Shown one piece after another: positions 34,641 through 43,937 of a DNA stretch of 64,000 nucleotides. The notes under the pieces are model-generated. The model was given only the letters and a program-made list of their open reading frames with translations, did no database searches and was not told the DNA's origin. The stretch is from Chromatiaceae bacterium (lineage in GTDB: Bacteria > Pseudomonadota > Gammaproteobacteria > Chromatiales > Chromatiaceae). The number at the start of each line of letters is the position of its first letter. The first letter of the stretch is position 1. The position numbers were made by a program, and so were the translations under genes. Location of the stretch: positions 1,426,001 to 1,490,000 of the forward strand of contig JACKMK010000001.1 in NCBI GenBank assembly GCA_024235395.1. The letters run 5' to 3'.

Positions 34641-36006
34641 CTGAACTGTTCGTCTCCACACGGGAGTAGCGCGCCGCCAGCCATACCAGCAGCAACACCG
34701 GTAGTCCCATCGCCGCGGTCCAGACGAAGAACTGCTGATAACCGATATGGTCGACTATCACGCCCGAAAAGCCGCCTACGAACTTGGGCATCAGAAGCAT
34801 CACCGAACTGAACAACGCATACTGGGTCGCCGAGTACTGGACGTTGGTCAATCCCGACAGGTAGGCGACGAAAGCGGCAGCGGCAAGTCCACCGGACAGG
34901 TTGTCCATCGCGACGACGCCGATCAGCAACGGCAGCGAATTGCCGACGCCCGCGAGCCACGCGAATAGCAGGTTCGTCGCGGAAGACAGTAGCGCTCCTG
35001 CGAACAGGATGCGCATCACGCCAAGTCGGTCGACCAGCACCCCGCCGATCACAGCACCCAGCAGCGTCATCGCAACACCAAACACCTTGGTGACATTGGC
35101 CACTTCAGTCTTCGTGAAGCCCATGTCGACATAGAACACGTTGGCGATGACACCCAGCACAATATCCGAGATCCGGTAACTGGCGATCAAGGCGAGCACA
35201 AGCAACGCCAACCAGCCGTAGCGTCCGAAAAAGTCCACGAACGGGCTTAGTATGGCCAACCACATCCAGCGTGCCGCAGGTAGCAACCAGCGCGGGAGGG
35301 TCGCGATCATGGCCGGCACTCGCGTCGCGTGCGCCGCAGGCCGCTGCGGCGGGTGTGGCTCGCCGGCCAGCAAGGTGGTCACGATCCCCACGACCATCAA
35401 CGCGGCCATCACCAGGTAGGCGAACTGCCAGGGTCCGTGTTGGTACTTGGCCTCATCCGGATCGACCCAGGCCGCCAGCCACAGCACGCCCGCCCCGGCC
35501 GTGATCATCGCGAGGCGGTATCCAATCATATAGGTGGCCGCCATCGCGGCCTGCAGGCGAACACCGCCACTCTCGATGCGGAAGGCATCGATCACGATAT
35601 CCTGCGTCGCGGATGCAAACGCGACAACAACGGCAAACCAGACCAGGCGATCCAGATCGTGCGCAGGATCGGTGACTGCCATCGCCACCAGCCCGCCGAC
35701 GACACCGCACTGGGCCAAAAGCAACCAGCTCCGCCGTCGACCGATCAGGCCCGACAGTACCGGGATCCGCATACGATCCACCAGCGGTGACCAAACCCAC
35801 TTGAACCCGTAGGCAAGCGCGACCCAGCTCACGAAGCCTATCGTAGATCGGTCGATGCCGGCTTCACGCAACCAGTACGACAGCGTTCCGAAGACCAACA
35901 ACAATGGCAGACCGGAGGAGAACCCAAGGAACAGCAGGGTCATCGGTCGTGGGTGGAAATAGATGCCAAACGAATCACGCCAGTTGGCACGCACCTCAAC
36001 GGTCAT
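34633..36006 (-). CDS. ampG: AmpG-type MFS transporter (muropeptide permease family)
   Basis: The 457-residue protein has about twelve membrane helices. Its start resembles AmpG: LLFLGFSSGLPLLLVFGTLSY, then VALAYGFKWVWSPLVDRM and ATQDIVIDAFRIE. AmpG imports anhydro-muropeptides for cell-wall recycling; some relatives carry other solutes, so the substrate is inferred. The ATG at 36006 lies within the end of the nuclease gene (11-base overlap) and its own stop overlaps the SafE-like gene, so the three genes are one operon. Confidence 0.85.
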   Translation of the reverse strand: MTVEVRANWRDSFGIYFHPRPMTLLFLGFSSGLPLLLVFGTLSYWLREAGIDRSTIGFVSWVALAYGFKWVWSPLVDRMRIPVLSGLIGRRRSWLLLAQCGVVGGLVAMAVTDPAHDLDRLVWFAVVVAFASATQDIVIDAFRIESGGVRLQAAMAATYMIGYRLAMITAGAGVLWLAAWVDPDEAKYQHGPWQFAYLVMAALMVVGIVTTLLAGEPHPPQRPAAHATRVPAMIATLPRWLLPAARWMWLAILSPFVDFFGRYGWLALLVLALIASYRISDIVLGVIANVFYVDMGFTKTEVANVTKVFGVAMTLLGAVIGGVLVDRLGVMRILFAGALLSSATNLLFAWLAGVGNSLPLLIGVVAMDNLSGGLAAAAFVAYLSGLTNVQYSATQYALFSSVMLLMPKFVGGFSGVIVDHIGYQQFFVWTAAMGLPVLLLVWLAARYSRVETNSSDA

Positions 36007-36769
36007 CGTCGTAATCCACGATGAGCGGCGCATGGTCCGAAAAGCGTTTGTCGCGATAGATCCGCGCGCCGAGGATGCGTGCGCGCAACCCGGGCGTCAC
36101 CACCTGGTAGTCGATCCGCCAACCGACGTTTTTTGCCCAGGCCTGTCCGCGGTTCGACCACCAGGTATATTCGTCCGGGTCCTGGTTGACGACACGAAAT
36201 GCATCCACCCACCCGACGGGCCCGAACAGACGGTCCAGCCAGGCACGCTCCTCGGGAAGGAAGCCGGAGTTTTTCAGGTTCCCGCGCCAGTTCTTGATGT
36301 CGGCCTTGGTATGCGCGATGTTCCAGTCGCCACACAGGATGTACTCCCGACCGTCTTGGCGCATCCGGGTCAGTAGCGGTGTCAGCCGCTCCATGAGATC
36401 GAACTTCACCTGCTGGCGGTGTTCACTCGAGGAACCCGACGGCAGATACAAGGAAATCACGCTGAGACTGCCGAAGCGCGCCTCGATCCAGCGCCCTTCG
36501 TCATCCACGTCGGGCCAGCCGAGGCCCTGGATGACCTCATCGGGTTCGTGCCGGGAATAGATGGCGACACCGCTGTAACCTTTCTTCTGGGCAGGATGGT
36601 AGTAGCAGCGGAAACTCGGCGGCCAGAACTGGCGGTCGCTCAGCTGATCGATCTGAGCCTTCAGCTCCTGAAGACAGACGACGTCGGCACGCTGCCGACG
36701 CAGCCAGGCGAAAAAGCCCTTGCGCGCCGCCGATCGAATGCCGTTCAAATTGAGACTGATGACGCGCAT
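35996..36769 (-). CDS. Exonuclease III family protein, Crc-like with intact active site
   Basis: The 257-residue protein starts at MRVISLNLNGIRSAA (ATG at 36769) and has the endonuclease/exonuclease/phosphatase fold. Active-site residues are all present: Asn7, Glu35 (CLQELK), Asp148 and Asn150 (GDWNIAH), Asp245 and His246 (SDHAPL). Length, the closing stretch DYQVVTPGLR and DHAPLIVDYD, and position beside pyrE recall Pseudomonas Crc, a catabolite-repression protein that has lost those residues. It is therefore probably a working AP endonuclease/3' exonuclease orthologous to the Crc ancestor. It could be named xthA; I leave the symbol open. Confidence 0.88.
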   Translation of the reverse strand: MRVISLNLNGIRSAARKGFFAWLRRQRADVVCLQELKAQIDQLSDRQFWPPSFRCYYHPAQKKGYSGVAIYSRHEPDEVIQGLGWPDVDDEGRWIEARFGSLSVISLYLPSGSSSEHRQQVKFDLMERLTPLLTRMRQDGREYILCGDWNIAHTKADIKNWRGNLKNSGFLPEERAWLDRLFGPVGWVDAFRVVNQDPDEYTWWSNRGQAWAKNVGWRIDYQVVTPGLRARILGARIYRDKRFSDHAPLIVDYDDDR

Positions 36770-36858
36770 CCGGCGATTATAGGTAAAGCCGTGACAACGC
36801 GCGCTTGTCATGAGCGGCGGGCTTTCGCACAATGCGGCGTCGTTCGAAGGCCTTCATT

Positions 36859-37506
36859 ATGCAAGATTACCAACGCGAATTTCTCGATTTCGCCCTCGAT
36901 ATCGGGGTGCTGCGATTCGGCACCTTCACGCTCAAGTCAGGGCGGATCAGTCCGTATTTTTTTAACGCAGGACTGTTCAACACCGGCGCCGCATTGGCCA
37001 AGCTTGGTCGATTCTACGCGCAGGCGATCGTCGACGCTGGCATCCGCTTCGATGTGCTGTACGGTCCCGCGTACAAGGGCATACCGTTGGCCGCAGTGAC
37101 CGCAGCCGCTCTCTTTGAGCAGCATGCGATCGATGTGCCCTATGCGTTCAATCGCAAGGAGGCCAAAGGCCATGGCGAGGGGGGGCAGATTGTAGGGCAC
37201 GCCCTGCAGGGCGGAGTGCTGATCATCGATGATGTGATTACCGCAGGTACCGCGGTGCGCGAATCGATGGACATCATCACGGCCGAAGGTGCACGACCCG
37301 CCGGTGTGGTGATCGCACTCGACCGACAGGAGCGCGGAACCGGCACGCGTTCGGCGATCCAGGAGGTCGAAGCCGACTACGGCATACCGGTAGCATCCAT
37401 CGTGCGTCTCGACGACCTGGTGGGGTTCATTGGCGAACGTTCGCAGTTCTCGGAACATCTCGAGAGTATCGAGGCCTACCGTCGCGAATACGGCGTCGCC
37501 CCCTAA
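36859..37506 (+). CDS. pyrE: Orotate phosphoribosyltransferase
   Basis: The 215-residue enzyme makes OMP from orotate and PRPP. It has FTLKSGRISPYFFNAGLF, YGPAYKGIPLA, the catalytic loop FNRKEAKGHGEGG and the PRPP motif VLIIDDVITAGTAVRES. The ATG at 36859 matches the family start; one at 36832 would add nine unrelated residues. It is divergent from the nuclease gene across 89 bases. Its stop overlaps the opposing TauE-like gene by 4 bases. With pyrB and pyrC' at 20295-22567, two parts of pyrimidine synthesis are in this window. Confidence 0.97.
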   Translation: MQDYQREFLDFALDIGVLRFGTFTLKSGRISPYFFNAGLFNTGAALAKLGRFYAQAIVDAGIRFDVLYGPAYKGIPLAAVTAAALFEQHAIDVPYAFNRKEAKGHGEGGQIVGHALQGGVLIIDDVITAGTAVRESMDIITAEGARPAGVVIALDRQERGTGTRSAIQEVEADYGIPVASIVRLDDLVGFIGERSQFSEHLESIEAYRREYGVAP

Positions 37507-38267
37507 CCGATAACCAGTTTCGCACCGACCAACAAGGTGACAACCTCGAAAATCCGTTTGATCCAGACATTGCCCTTGAGGATCGCGAGGTGTGCACCCG
37601 CGTATCCGCCGAGCAGGGAGCCGAGCAGCAGGGCCGGCAGCCAATCCCAACGCACCTCGCCCAGAATGCCCAGCGTGATGGCGCCGGCACCGTTCCAGAC
37701 GATGCCGACCAGGACCAGCGTATAGGCGACCGCCTGCCGATAGTCGGCGCCGAACCAGCGCACCAGCCACAAAGTGACGAACAACCCGGTCCCGGAAGTC
37801 AGGGATCCGTTCAGCACACCAATCGCGAACAGTCCGATGCCACCCCAAATCAAACCGGGGCCCTCGCGGTTGCGGGGTTGCTCCGCCAGTCCCAACTGCT
37901 TGCGCGACACGGAGTAGATACCCAGCCCGAGCGTGAGCAGCCCCAGCGCAACCTCGGCATGCCGGCCAGGAACTTGCAGGATTAGACTGGCGCCTAACAG
38001 TACGCCTGGTACGCCGGTTGCCAGGATGAATAGTACGAAACGGCGCTTCAGCCCTCCCTCGCGCAGGTGACGGACCGTGGCACCCACGCCGAGAGCGACA
38101 GAGGCGAGCTTGTGTGTGGCCAGTGCCACACCGAATGGCAGGCCGAGAAAGATCAGCGCTGGCAGCTGCAGCAGGCCGGCGCCGCCGCCGGCAAATGCGG
38201 AAAACAGGTTGGCGAACAGGGCAACCAAAAAAAGTATGAACTGTTCCACATCCCTGCCGCTAATCAA
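37503..38267 (-). CDS. TauE/SafE family membrane permease
   Basis: The 254-residue protein has about eight hydrophobic segments and the family signatures SAFAGGGAGLLQLPALIFLG and HKLASVALGVGATVRHL, then NGSLTSGTGLFVTLWLV in the second half. Members export sulfite, sulfoacetate or other small anions, or have unknown cargo. In a presumed sulfur-oxidising relative a sulfur anion is plausible but unproven. The listed start is TTG at 38267 without a clear ribosome binding site; GTG at 38249 after cagggat is an alternative. It is divergent from the DUF4124 gene and convergent with pyrE. Confidence 0.88.
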   Translation of the reverse strand: MISGRDVEQFILFLVALFANLFSAFAGGGAGLLQLPALIFLGLPFGVALATHKLASVALGVGATVRHLREGGLKRRFVLFILATGVPGVLLGASLILQVPGRHAEVALGLLTLGLGIYSVSRKQLGLAEQPRNREGPGLIWGGIGLFAIGVLNGSLTSGTGLFVTLWLVRWFGADYRQAVAYTLVLVGIVWNGAGAITLGILGEVRWDWLPALLLGSLLGGYAGAHLAILKGNVWIKRIFEVVTLLVGAKLVIG

Positions 38268-38281
38268 TGGCGAGACATCAT

Positions 38282-38287
38282 TATAAT
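38282..38287 (+). promoter_or_regulatory. Candidate -10 box (tataat) for the DUF4124 gene
   Basis: A perfect tataat lies 33 bases before the ATG at 38321, in the 53-base gap between divergent genes. No good -35 hexamer sits at the usual distance, so the promoter, if real, may need an activator. Confidence 0.3.
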
Positions 38288-38320
38288 CGTGGGTTAGGCG
38301 CCCGCCGCCGGTAAAGAGAC

Positions 38321-39343
38321 ATGAGATCAGCGATTCGATTCATCATTCCTCTACTGACGCTTGTCGCGTTCGTTCTTTCGCCAGTGCAGGCCGGTACGAT
38401 CAAGAAATGGGTCGACGAGAACGGCCAGGTGCACTACGGCACCGCCGTGCCTCCGCAATACAAGGATCTGGCGCACAGTGAACTGAATGAACGCGGGATC
38501 GAGTTGCGGCGCCAGGAGCGCGCGCTGACGCCGGAAGAGATCGAGCGCGAAAAGGCCCTCGCACAGCTGCGTGCCGAGCAGCAGAAACTGCTCGAAGAAC
38601 AGCAGGCGCGCGACCGCATCCTGTTGAACCTCTATCGCAACGAGGACGATCTGGTGATGGCGCGTGACGGTAAGATCGCCCAGCTGGACAGCCAGATTCG
38701 GCTAAATCACAACGAGATCAGGCGGCTCAAGACACGGTTGTCCGATTTTCAGGCCTCTGCGGCAGCCAACGAACGCAGCGGCCGGCAGTTGAGTGATCGC
38801 CAGAAAGCCAATCTGGACGCGACCCAGCGTTCGATCGAGCGCTCCTACGCCATCATCCTCAGCAAGGAAGACGAAAAACGCGCCACGCTGGAACGCTACA
38901 ACTATGATCTGGAGCGTTTCCGCAAGTTGCGCAGTGGCGCGGCGCATGCCGCCAATGCCGACGTGATTGCCGAGTCGGAGTTTCCCGATCTGGTCGATAC
39001 CGCGGTGCGCTGCCACACGTCCGACGACTGCGTCCGGCTATGGCAGAGGGCGCAGGACTACGCTCGCCAGCACGCGACCACACCGGTCGATCTCGCGGCC
39101 GACCGCATCCTGGTGACTGCCCCACCGCGCGAGCTGCGCGACATCAGCATCACGGTCTCACGCCTGATCGACAAAGATAGCGAAAGCGAACGGATCTTCA
39201 TGGACGTGCAGTGCGCCAACTTCACCGAAGGCAAGGAGTTTTGCCGCGGACCGGTGGTTCGGGAGATCCGCGAACGATTCAAGGCCGCACTGGGCCCGGT
39301 CAGTCCGCCGCCAGCCACCGCGGAGTCGCAGTCGGCCGAGTAG
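38321..39343 (+). CDS. Exported DUF4124 coiled-coil protein
   Basis: The 340-residue protein has a signal peptide (FIIPLLTLVAFVLSPVQA), then a DUF4124 domain (IKKWVDENGQVHYGTAVPP). A long charged helical region (about residues 60-210, rich in Glu, Arg, Gln) is probably coiled coil. The C-terminal part has four cysteines, two in RCHTSDDCVRLW and two near the end (DVQCANFTEGKEFCRG), possibly disulfide bonded in the periplasm. The function is unknown; DUF4124 proteins are common in gammaproteobacteria and often tied to the envelope. It is a single gene convergent with slmA. Confidence 0.8.
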   Translation: MRSAIRFIIPLLTLVAFVLSPVQAGTIKKWVDENGQVHYGTAVPPQYKDLAHSELNERGIELRRQERALTPEEIEREKALAQLRAEQQKLLEEQQARDRILLNLYRNEDDLVMARDGKIAQLDSQIRLNHNEIRRLKTRLSDFQASAAANERSGRQLSDRQKANLDATQRSIERSYAIILSKEDEKRATLERYNYDLERFRKLRSGAAHAANADVIAESEFPDLVDTAVRCHTSDDCVRLWQRAQDYARQHATTPVDLAADRILVTAPPRELRDISITVSRLIDKDSESERIFMDVQCANFTEGKEFCRGPVVREIRERFKAALGPVSPPPATAESQSAE

Positions 39344-39378
39344 ACCTCAGACGCGTCGTCGCGAGGTGTGCCTGGGGG

Positions 39379-39975
39379 TCAGGGCTCGCGCGGCGGATCG
39401 AACAGGCCGTGGCTCAGCACCAACCAGTCGGCCTCCCACGCGGGCAACGAAGCCAGCGCGAACCTTGAGCGCAGGAACTGCTGCATCCGCCCTTCGACGA
39501 ACGCCGTCAACAACGCAGCGGCGGCCTCCGGGGTGGTGCGCAGATGCGCATCCTGACGCATCTGGGCTTCCCGGAGGATCTGCCGCAGTTGCAGGTCGAC
39601 CCGCTCGAAGAACTGCTGCACCCGGTCATGCAGACGTTCACGCTCGCCAACCAGGGCATCACCCAACAACACCCGGGTGATACCGGGATTGCGGTCGGCA
39701 AAACCCAGTAACAGGTAGACCACCCGGGCAATCCGTACCTGGGTGTTCCTCTCGTCTGCGAGGATCTGGTTGATGCGCGCGAACACCGTTTCTTCGGCGA
39801 ACCCGATCAGCCCCTCGAACATCCGCGCCTTGCTGGGGAAGTGACGATAAAGCGCCGCCTCGGAGACACCCACCGCACGTGCCAGTGCGGCGGTCGTGAT
39901 GCGGTCTCCCGGATGCCTTTCGAGCTCGTCGGCCAGCGCCTCGAGGATTGCCTGCTTGCGGGAGGGGCGCGGCAT
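39379..39975 (-). CDS. slmA: SlmA: nucleoid occlusion factor (TetR fold)
   Basis: The 198-residue protein has a TetR-type helix-turn-helix (ITTAALARAVGVSEAALYRHFPSK) followed by a helical dimer domain typical of SlmA. SlmA binds specific chromosomal sites and blocks FtsZ assembly over the nucleoid. The gene is last in a unit with coaBC, dut, algC and argB, 9 bases after argB. In E. coli slmA lies between dut and pyrE, so the region is broadly conserved. Its ATG is at 39975. Confidence 0.93.
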   Translation of the reverse strand: MPRPSRKQAILEALADELERHPGDRITTAALARAVGVSEAALYRHFPSKARMFEGLIGFAEETVFARINQILADERNTQVRIARVVYLLLGFADRNPGITRVLLGDALVGERERLHDRVQQFFERVDLQLRQILREAQMRQDAHLRTTPEAAAALLTAFVEGRMQQFLRSRFALASLPAWEADWLVLSHGLFDPPREP

Positions 39976-39984
39976 GTGTGGCGA

Positions 39985-40881
39985 TCAGCGACGGCGGATC
40001 AGGGTACCGACGCCCTGGTCGGTGAACAGCTCGACCAACACCGCATGCGGCACCCGCCCGTCGATGATGTGTGCCGAGTTCACACCTGCCTTGACCGCAT
40101 CCAGCGCACAACCGATCTTCGGCAACATGCCACCGGTGATGGTGCCGTCGGCAATCAGTTCATCGACACGATCGAGACTGAGCCCCGTCAGCAGCTTGCC
40201 CTCCTTGTCGAGCAGCCCCTGGGTGTTGGTCAGCAGGATCAGCTTCTCCGCTTTCAGCACCTCGGCCATCTTACCGGCCACGAGGTCGGCGTTGATGTTG
40301 TACGAACGGCCGTCGCTACCCACGCCGATCGGTGCAACCACCGGGATGAAGTTGCCATGCACCAGCATGTCGACGACCGAAGCGTCGATACTCTCCACCT
40401 CACCGACATGACCGATATCGATGATCTCGGAAGTCTGCGCCTCTGCGTTGGCGCGGGCCAGATTCAGCTTGCGGGCGCGAATGAGGTCGCCATCCTTGCC
40501 GGTCAGACCCACTGCGGATCCGCCATGGCGGTTGATCAGGTTGACGATCTCCTTGTTAACCAGACCGCCCAGAACCATCTCGACGACATCCATTGTCTCG
40601 GCGTCGGTGACGCGCATTCCCTGGACGAACTCGCTCTGCTTGCCCAGCCGCTTGAGTAGGTCGCCGATCTGCGGACCACCACCGTGCACAACGACGGGGT
40701 TGATACCGACCAGCTTCATCAGTACCACATCGCGCGCGAAGCCGGCCTTGAGGTCCTCGTCGACCATCGCGTTGCCGCCATACTTGATCACGATCGTCTT
40801 GCCGCCGAAGCGCTGTATGTAGGGTAACGCTTCCGTCAAAACGTGGGCGACATTGCCCGCCGCCTGTGCCGTCAGACTCAT
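39985..40881 (-). CDS. argB: Acetylglutamate kinase
   Basis: The 298-residue amino-acid-kinase-fold enzyme phosphorylates N-acetylglutamate in arginine synthesis. Landmarks are IVIKYGGNAM, VVVHGGGPQIGDLLKRLG, FVQGMRVTDAETM and ILLTNTQGLLDKEG, with the conserved Lys and Gly-rich loops intact. It follows algC by 21 bases, the same algC-argB pairing seen in Pseudomonas. The ATG is at 40881. Confidence 0.97.
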   Translation of the reverse strand: MSLTAQAAGNVAHVLTEALPYIQRFGGKTIVIKYGGNAMVDEDLKAGFARDVVLMKLVGINPVVVHGGGPQIGDLLKRLGKQSEFVQGMRVTDAETMDVVEMVLGGLVNKEIVNLINRHGGSAVGLTGKDGDLIRARKLNLARANAEAQTSEIIDIGHVGEVESIDASVVDMLVHGNFIPVVAPIGVGSDGRSYNINADLVAGKMAEVLKAEKLILLTNTQGLLDKEGKLLTGLSLDRVDELIADGTITGGMLPKIGCALDAVKAGVNSAHIIDGRVPHAVLVELFTDQGVGTLIRRR

Positions 40882-40902
40882 AGTTGTCCCGCGGTATTGT
40901 TC

Positions 40903-43467
40903 TTAAAAGGGTGCCTGCATGTCGGGGGCCACGCGACGCAACAGATCGCGGAACCTTGCCTTGATCTGTTCGAGCGCGTCCTCGTCGTCCGCCTCGAAAC
41001 GAAACGTCAGCGAGGGCGTGGTATTCGAGGGGCGTATCAGGCCCCAACCGTTGGCGAACTCGACACGCAGGCCATCGAGTTCCACCAGCCGGGCATCATC
41101 GAATACCTTGTGCGCATCCAGTGCGCGCATCAGGTTCGGACTCTGACCTTCCTCGAGCATCAGCTGATATTCCGGTGTAGACGGGCTGGATGGCAACTCG
41201 CCAAATACCTCGGAGGCCGGCCGCGAATCGAGCGCCAGCAACTCCAGGACACGCGCCGCCGCGTAGATCGCATCGTCAAAACCGAACCAGCGTTCCTTGA
41301 TAAACAGATGACCCGTGAATTCGCCACCGAGCAACGCACCTGTCTCGAGCATCTTGGCGCGCATCCGCGAATGCCCCGATTTCCACATGATCGGCCGGCC
41401 GCCATGGCTGAGCACAAAACTCGCCAGATGCCGACTCGATTTGACGTCGTACAGGATATCCACGCCGGGGTGACGACCGAGCACATCGGCCGCGAGCATC
41501 ATCAGCACCTTGTCCGGCCAGATGTTGTTGCCCGCTTCGTCGATCGTGCCAAGGCGGTCGCCGTCGCCGTCGAACGCAAACCCGACATCGGCGCCCTGGG
41601 ACTGGACCTCGCGCATCAGCGCCGCAAGGTTGTCAGGCTGGTTCGGGTCGGGGTGGTGATTGGGGAAGGTTCCGTCCGGCTCACAGAACAGCGGCGTCAC
41701 TTCGCAGCCCAGGGCCTCGAACGCGGCGACCGCCAGATCACCCGCCACCCCGTTGCCGGCATCCACGACGACCTTCAGCGGCCCAGCGAGTTGCACCTCG
41801 CGGGTTACCGCCTCGACATACTCCCCGACCAGGTCGATGCGTTCCACGCTGCCCTGTCCGCGCCGCAGTTCGCCGCTCATCATGCGCAGTCTCAAGTCTT
41901 GCAGGTCGTCGCCATCCAGCACCCGATCGCCAACCATGATCTTGAAACCGTTGTAGCGACTCGGGTTGTGGCTGCCGGTAACCATGACCCCGGCCTGCGC
42001 GACCTGAGTATGCAGCGCAAAATTGATCAGCGGCGTGGGCGCCATTCCGGCATCCACGACGCGGCACCCGGTCCCCACCAGGCCGCGGATCAGTGCCGCC
42101 GACAGCTGCGGACTCGAGGTCCGCGCATCGCCGGCGACCACCACCTGGTTGCCCCCCTGGTCGAGCACCAGGCTGCCGACCGCGCTGCCCAACAGCTGGG
42201 CAATCTCGGGGGTCAGCTCCTCACCGACGATGCCGCGTACATCGTAGGCGCGGAACAATTGCTGCGGGACATCGGCGACCGGATTCGCCCGGGCGCCTCC
42301 CAATACATCCGCCGGGTCGTTCTCGAGCTCCTCGACTTCGACACCGAGCGACGCTTGCTGCGCCGCCGGAGCCGCGGGGATGCGCGCCTGCTTGCCCGTC
42401 TGCGCCGTACTGACAGCGGCCCTCGCAGGGTCTCCCATGGCGATCGAGGGATCGCGCGCGTCGCGCGCAAACTGCCCGAGCAATGCGATCGCATCGGCGG
42501 CACCCGACAGATTGGCCCGGCGCGGCGGCATCCCTTCTCGGCGCAGAATCGCCTCGCCCAAATTCACCACGGTGGCCATATCGTCACGCAGGTCGCGGCG
42601 CAGCATATGCCATTGCAGATACATCGTGAGCAGCAGCGCGAGTACGCTGCCCCCGGCCAGCGCGAACAGTGTCTGCAGGTCGTCCAGCCCCCCGGTTTCC
42701 GGCATCAGGCGATAGCCCACCTTCCAGATCGTCTGCGGCACATTGACGCCGCCGGCCGCCGGCAGGTCCTCGTTGCCACCCGGGCCGGAAGCCAGCACGT
42801 AACCCCCGTCTCCCCCCTGCAGCAACTCCACCCGGCCGGGGAAGGGCGGCGACGATTCCACTACCGCGATCAGAGGCCGCAGATCCCATGCGGCGAACAG
42901 TACGCCGCCCTTCTGCCCTGCTACCGGCAGCGGCAACGCGATCGCGAGATAAGGCGCACCCGACTTGATCTGATGCACCTCGGCAGGGGTGGGACGGCCG
43001 CTGTCGAGCGTGCGATGCAGCATGTCCAGACCCGCGTACCCCATCGGTGCCGGACCGTCGAGATCCGGCTGGCTGGTGTCGGAGGCGAGTACCCGGACCT
43101 GCAGCAGGCCGGGGATACGCTGCTGCAGCGATGTTTCCAACGCGCCCATCGACGCGTGATCGCCGGCCGCGAAAATCTTACGTGCCTGCGGTTCGTTCAA
43201 CGCCAGCGTGAGCAGATCTCGGCGCGCGATGATCTCGCCTTCGAGTCGGCCGGCAAGTGCAGTCGCGACGCTGATCGCCGCACTTTCGGCGGCGCGTGCC
43301 GTGGCCGTGCCGATACTCTGTTGGGCCAACACCGCAGCCAGTAGTATCAGCAGCGTGGCGACGACCACCGCCGGCGCAAAGTACAGCAGCAAGGGTCTGC
43401 CACTGCGCCGCTTGGCGGCTTCCGTGGCCGGCTGATTGGCGGCCTGTTGGGGTTTGCGTTTGAACAT
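40903..43467 (-). CDS. algC: Phosphomannomutase/phosphoglucomutase with a membrane-bound N-terminal extension
   Basis: The C-terminal 450 or so residues are an alpha-phosphohexomutase, with phosphoserine S499 in TGSHNPSRYNGFK and the metal loop FAFDGDGDRLG, and EFTGHLFIKERWFGFDD later. It interconverts 1- and 6-phosphates of mannose or glucose for LPS and exopolysaccharide. The first 390 or so residues are extra: a membrane helix near 26-48, an extracytoplasmic region of about 200 residues, a second helix near 265-290, then a linker. The whole is 854 residues against about 460 for the bare enzyme. Longer versions are annotated in some pseudomonads. The start at 43467 follows a gaggt-like site weakly; an internal start could yield a soluble form. 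Confidence 0.9.
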   Translation of the reverse strand: MFKRKPQQAANQPATEAAKRRSGRPLLLYFAPAVVVATLLILLAAVLAQQSIGTATARAAESAAISVATALAGRLEGEIIARRDLLTLALNEPQARKIFAAGDHASMGALETSLQQRIPGLLQVRVLASDTSQPDLDGPAPMGYAGLDMLHRTLDSGRPTPAEVHQIKSGAPYLAIALPLPVAGQKGGVLFAAWDLRPLIAVVESSPPFPGRVELLQGGDGGYVLASGPGGNEDLPAAGGVNVPQTIWKVGYRLMPETGGLDDLQTLFALAGGSVLALLLTMYLQWHMLRRDLRDDMATVVNLGEAILRREGMPPRRANLSGAADAIALLGQFARDARDPSIAMGDPARAAVSTAQTGKQARIPAAPAAQQASLGVEVEELENDPADVLGGARANPVADVPQQLFRAYDVRGIVGEELTPEIAQLLGSAVGSLVLDQGGNQVVVAGDARTSSPQLSAALIRGLVGTGCRVVDAGMAPTPLINFALHTQVAQAGVMVTGSHNPSRYNGFKIMVGDRVLDGDDLQDLRLRMMSGELRRGQGSVERIDLVGEYVEAVTREVQLAGPLKVVVDAGNGVAGDLAVAAFEALGCEVTPLFCEPDGTFPNHHPDPNQPDNLAALMREVQSQGADVGFAFDGDGDRLGTIDEAGNNIWPDKVLMMLAADVLGRHPGVDILYDVKSSRHLASFVLSHGGRPIMWKSGHSRMRAKMLETGALLGGEFTGHLFIKERWFGFDDAIYAAARVLELLALDSRPASEVFGELPSSPSTPEYQLMLEEGQSPNLMRALDAHKVFDDARLVELDGLRVEFANGWGLIRPSNTTPSLTFRFEADDEDALEQIKARFRDLLRRVAPDMQAPF

Positions 43468-43481
43468 TCCCAGGTTATGTC

Positions 43482-43937
43482 CTAGTGGCGTCCCGAATGG
43501 CCGAATCCACCGGCGCCACGGTCGCTTTCGTCAAATGTATCGACCTGTTCGAATACCGCGCGCACCACCGGCAGCAGCACCAGTTGGGCGATCCGTTCGC
43601 CGACTTCAATGCGGAACGGTGCGCTGCCGCGATTCCAGCAAGATACGAAAAGCTGTCCCTGGTAGTCCGAATCGATCAGTCCCACCAGATTGCCCAGCAC
43701 GATGCCGTGCTTGTGGCCCAGGCCGGAGCGAGGGAGGATCACCGCGGCCAGCGCGGGGTCGGCGATGTGGATCGCTATGCCGGTCGGGATCAATTCGGTC
43801 TGCCCTGATGCCAGCTCCAGCGGCTCGTCGAGCATCGCCCGCAGGTCCATTCCGGCGGCGCCGTCGGTCGCGTAATCGGGCAGTGGGAAGGTGTCGCCGA
43901 GGCGGTTGTCAAGAATCTTGAGTTGCAGTCTGTGCAT
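43482..43937 (-). CDS. dut: dUTP diphosphatase
   Basis: The 151-residue trimeric enzyme hydrolyses dUTP to dUMP and pyrophosphate. All five motifs are visible: GAAGMDLRA, PRSGLGHKHG, GLIDSDYQGQL, RIAQLVLLPV and the C-terminal RGAGGFGHSGRH. It overlaps the end of coaBC by 29 bases in another frame, a long overlap that couples their translation. The ATG is at 43937. Confidence 0.98.
   Translation of the reverse strand: MHRLQLKILDNRLGDTFPLPDYATDGAAGMDLRAMLDEPLELASGQTELIPTGIAIHIADPALAAVILPRSGLGHKHGIVLGNLVGLIDSDYQGQLFVSCWNRGSAPFRIEVGERIAQLVLLPVVRAVFEQVDTFDESDRGAGGFGHSGRH

Noticed and set aside
40843..43344. An 833-codon plus-strand open frame opposite algC
   Set aside because: It is rich in Arg, His and Gln, as expected for antisense of a GC-rich gene, and contains no domain; algC on the other strand is certain.
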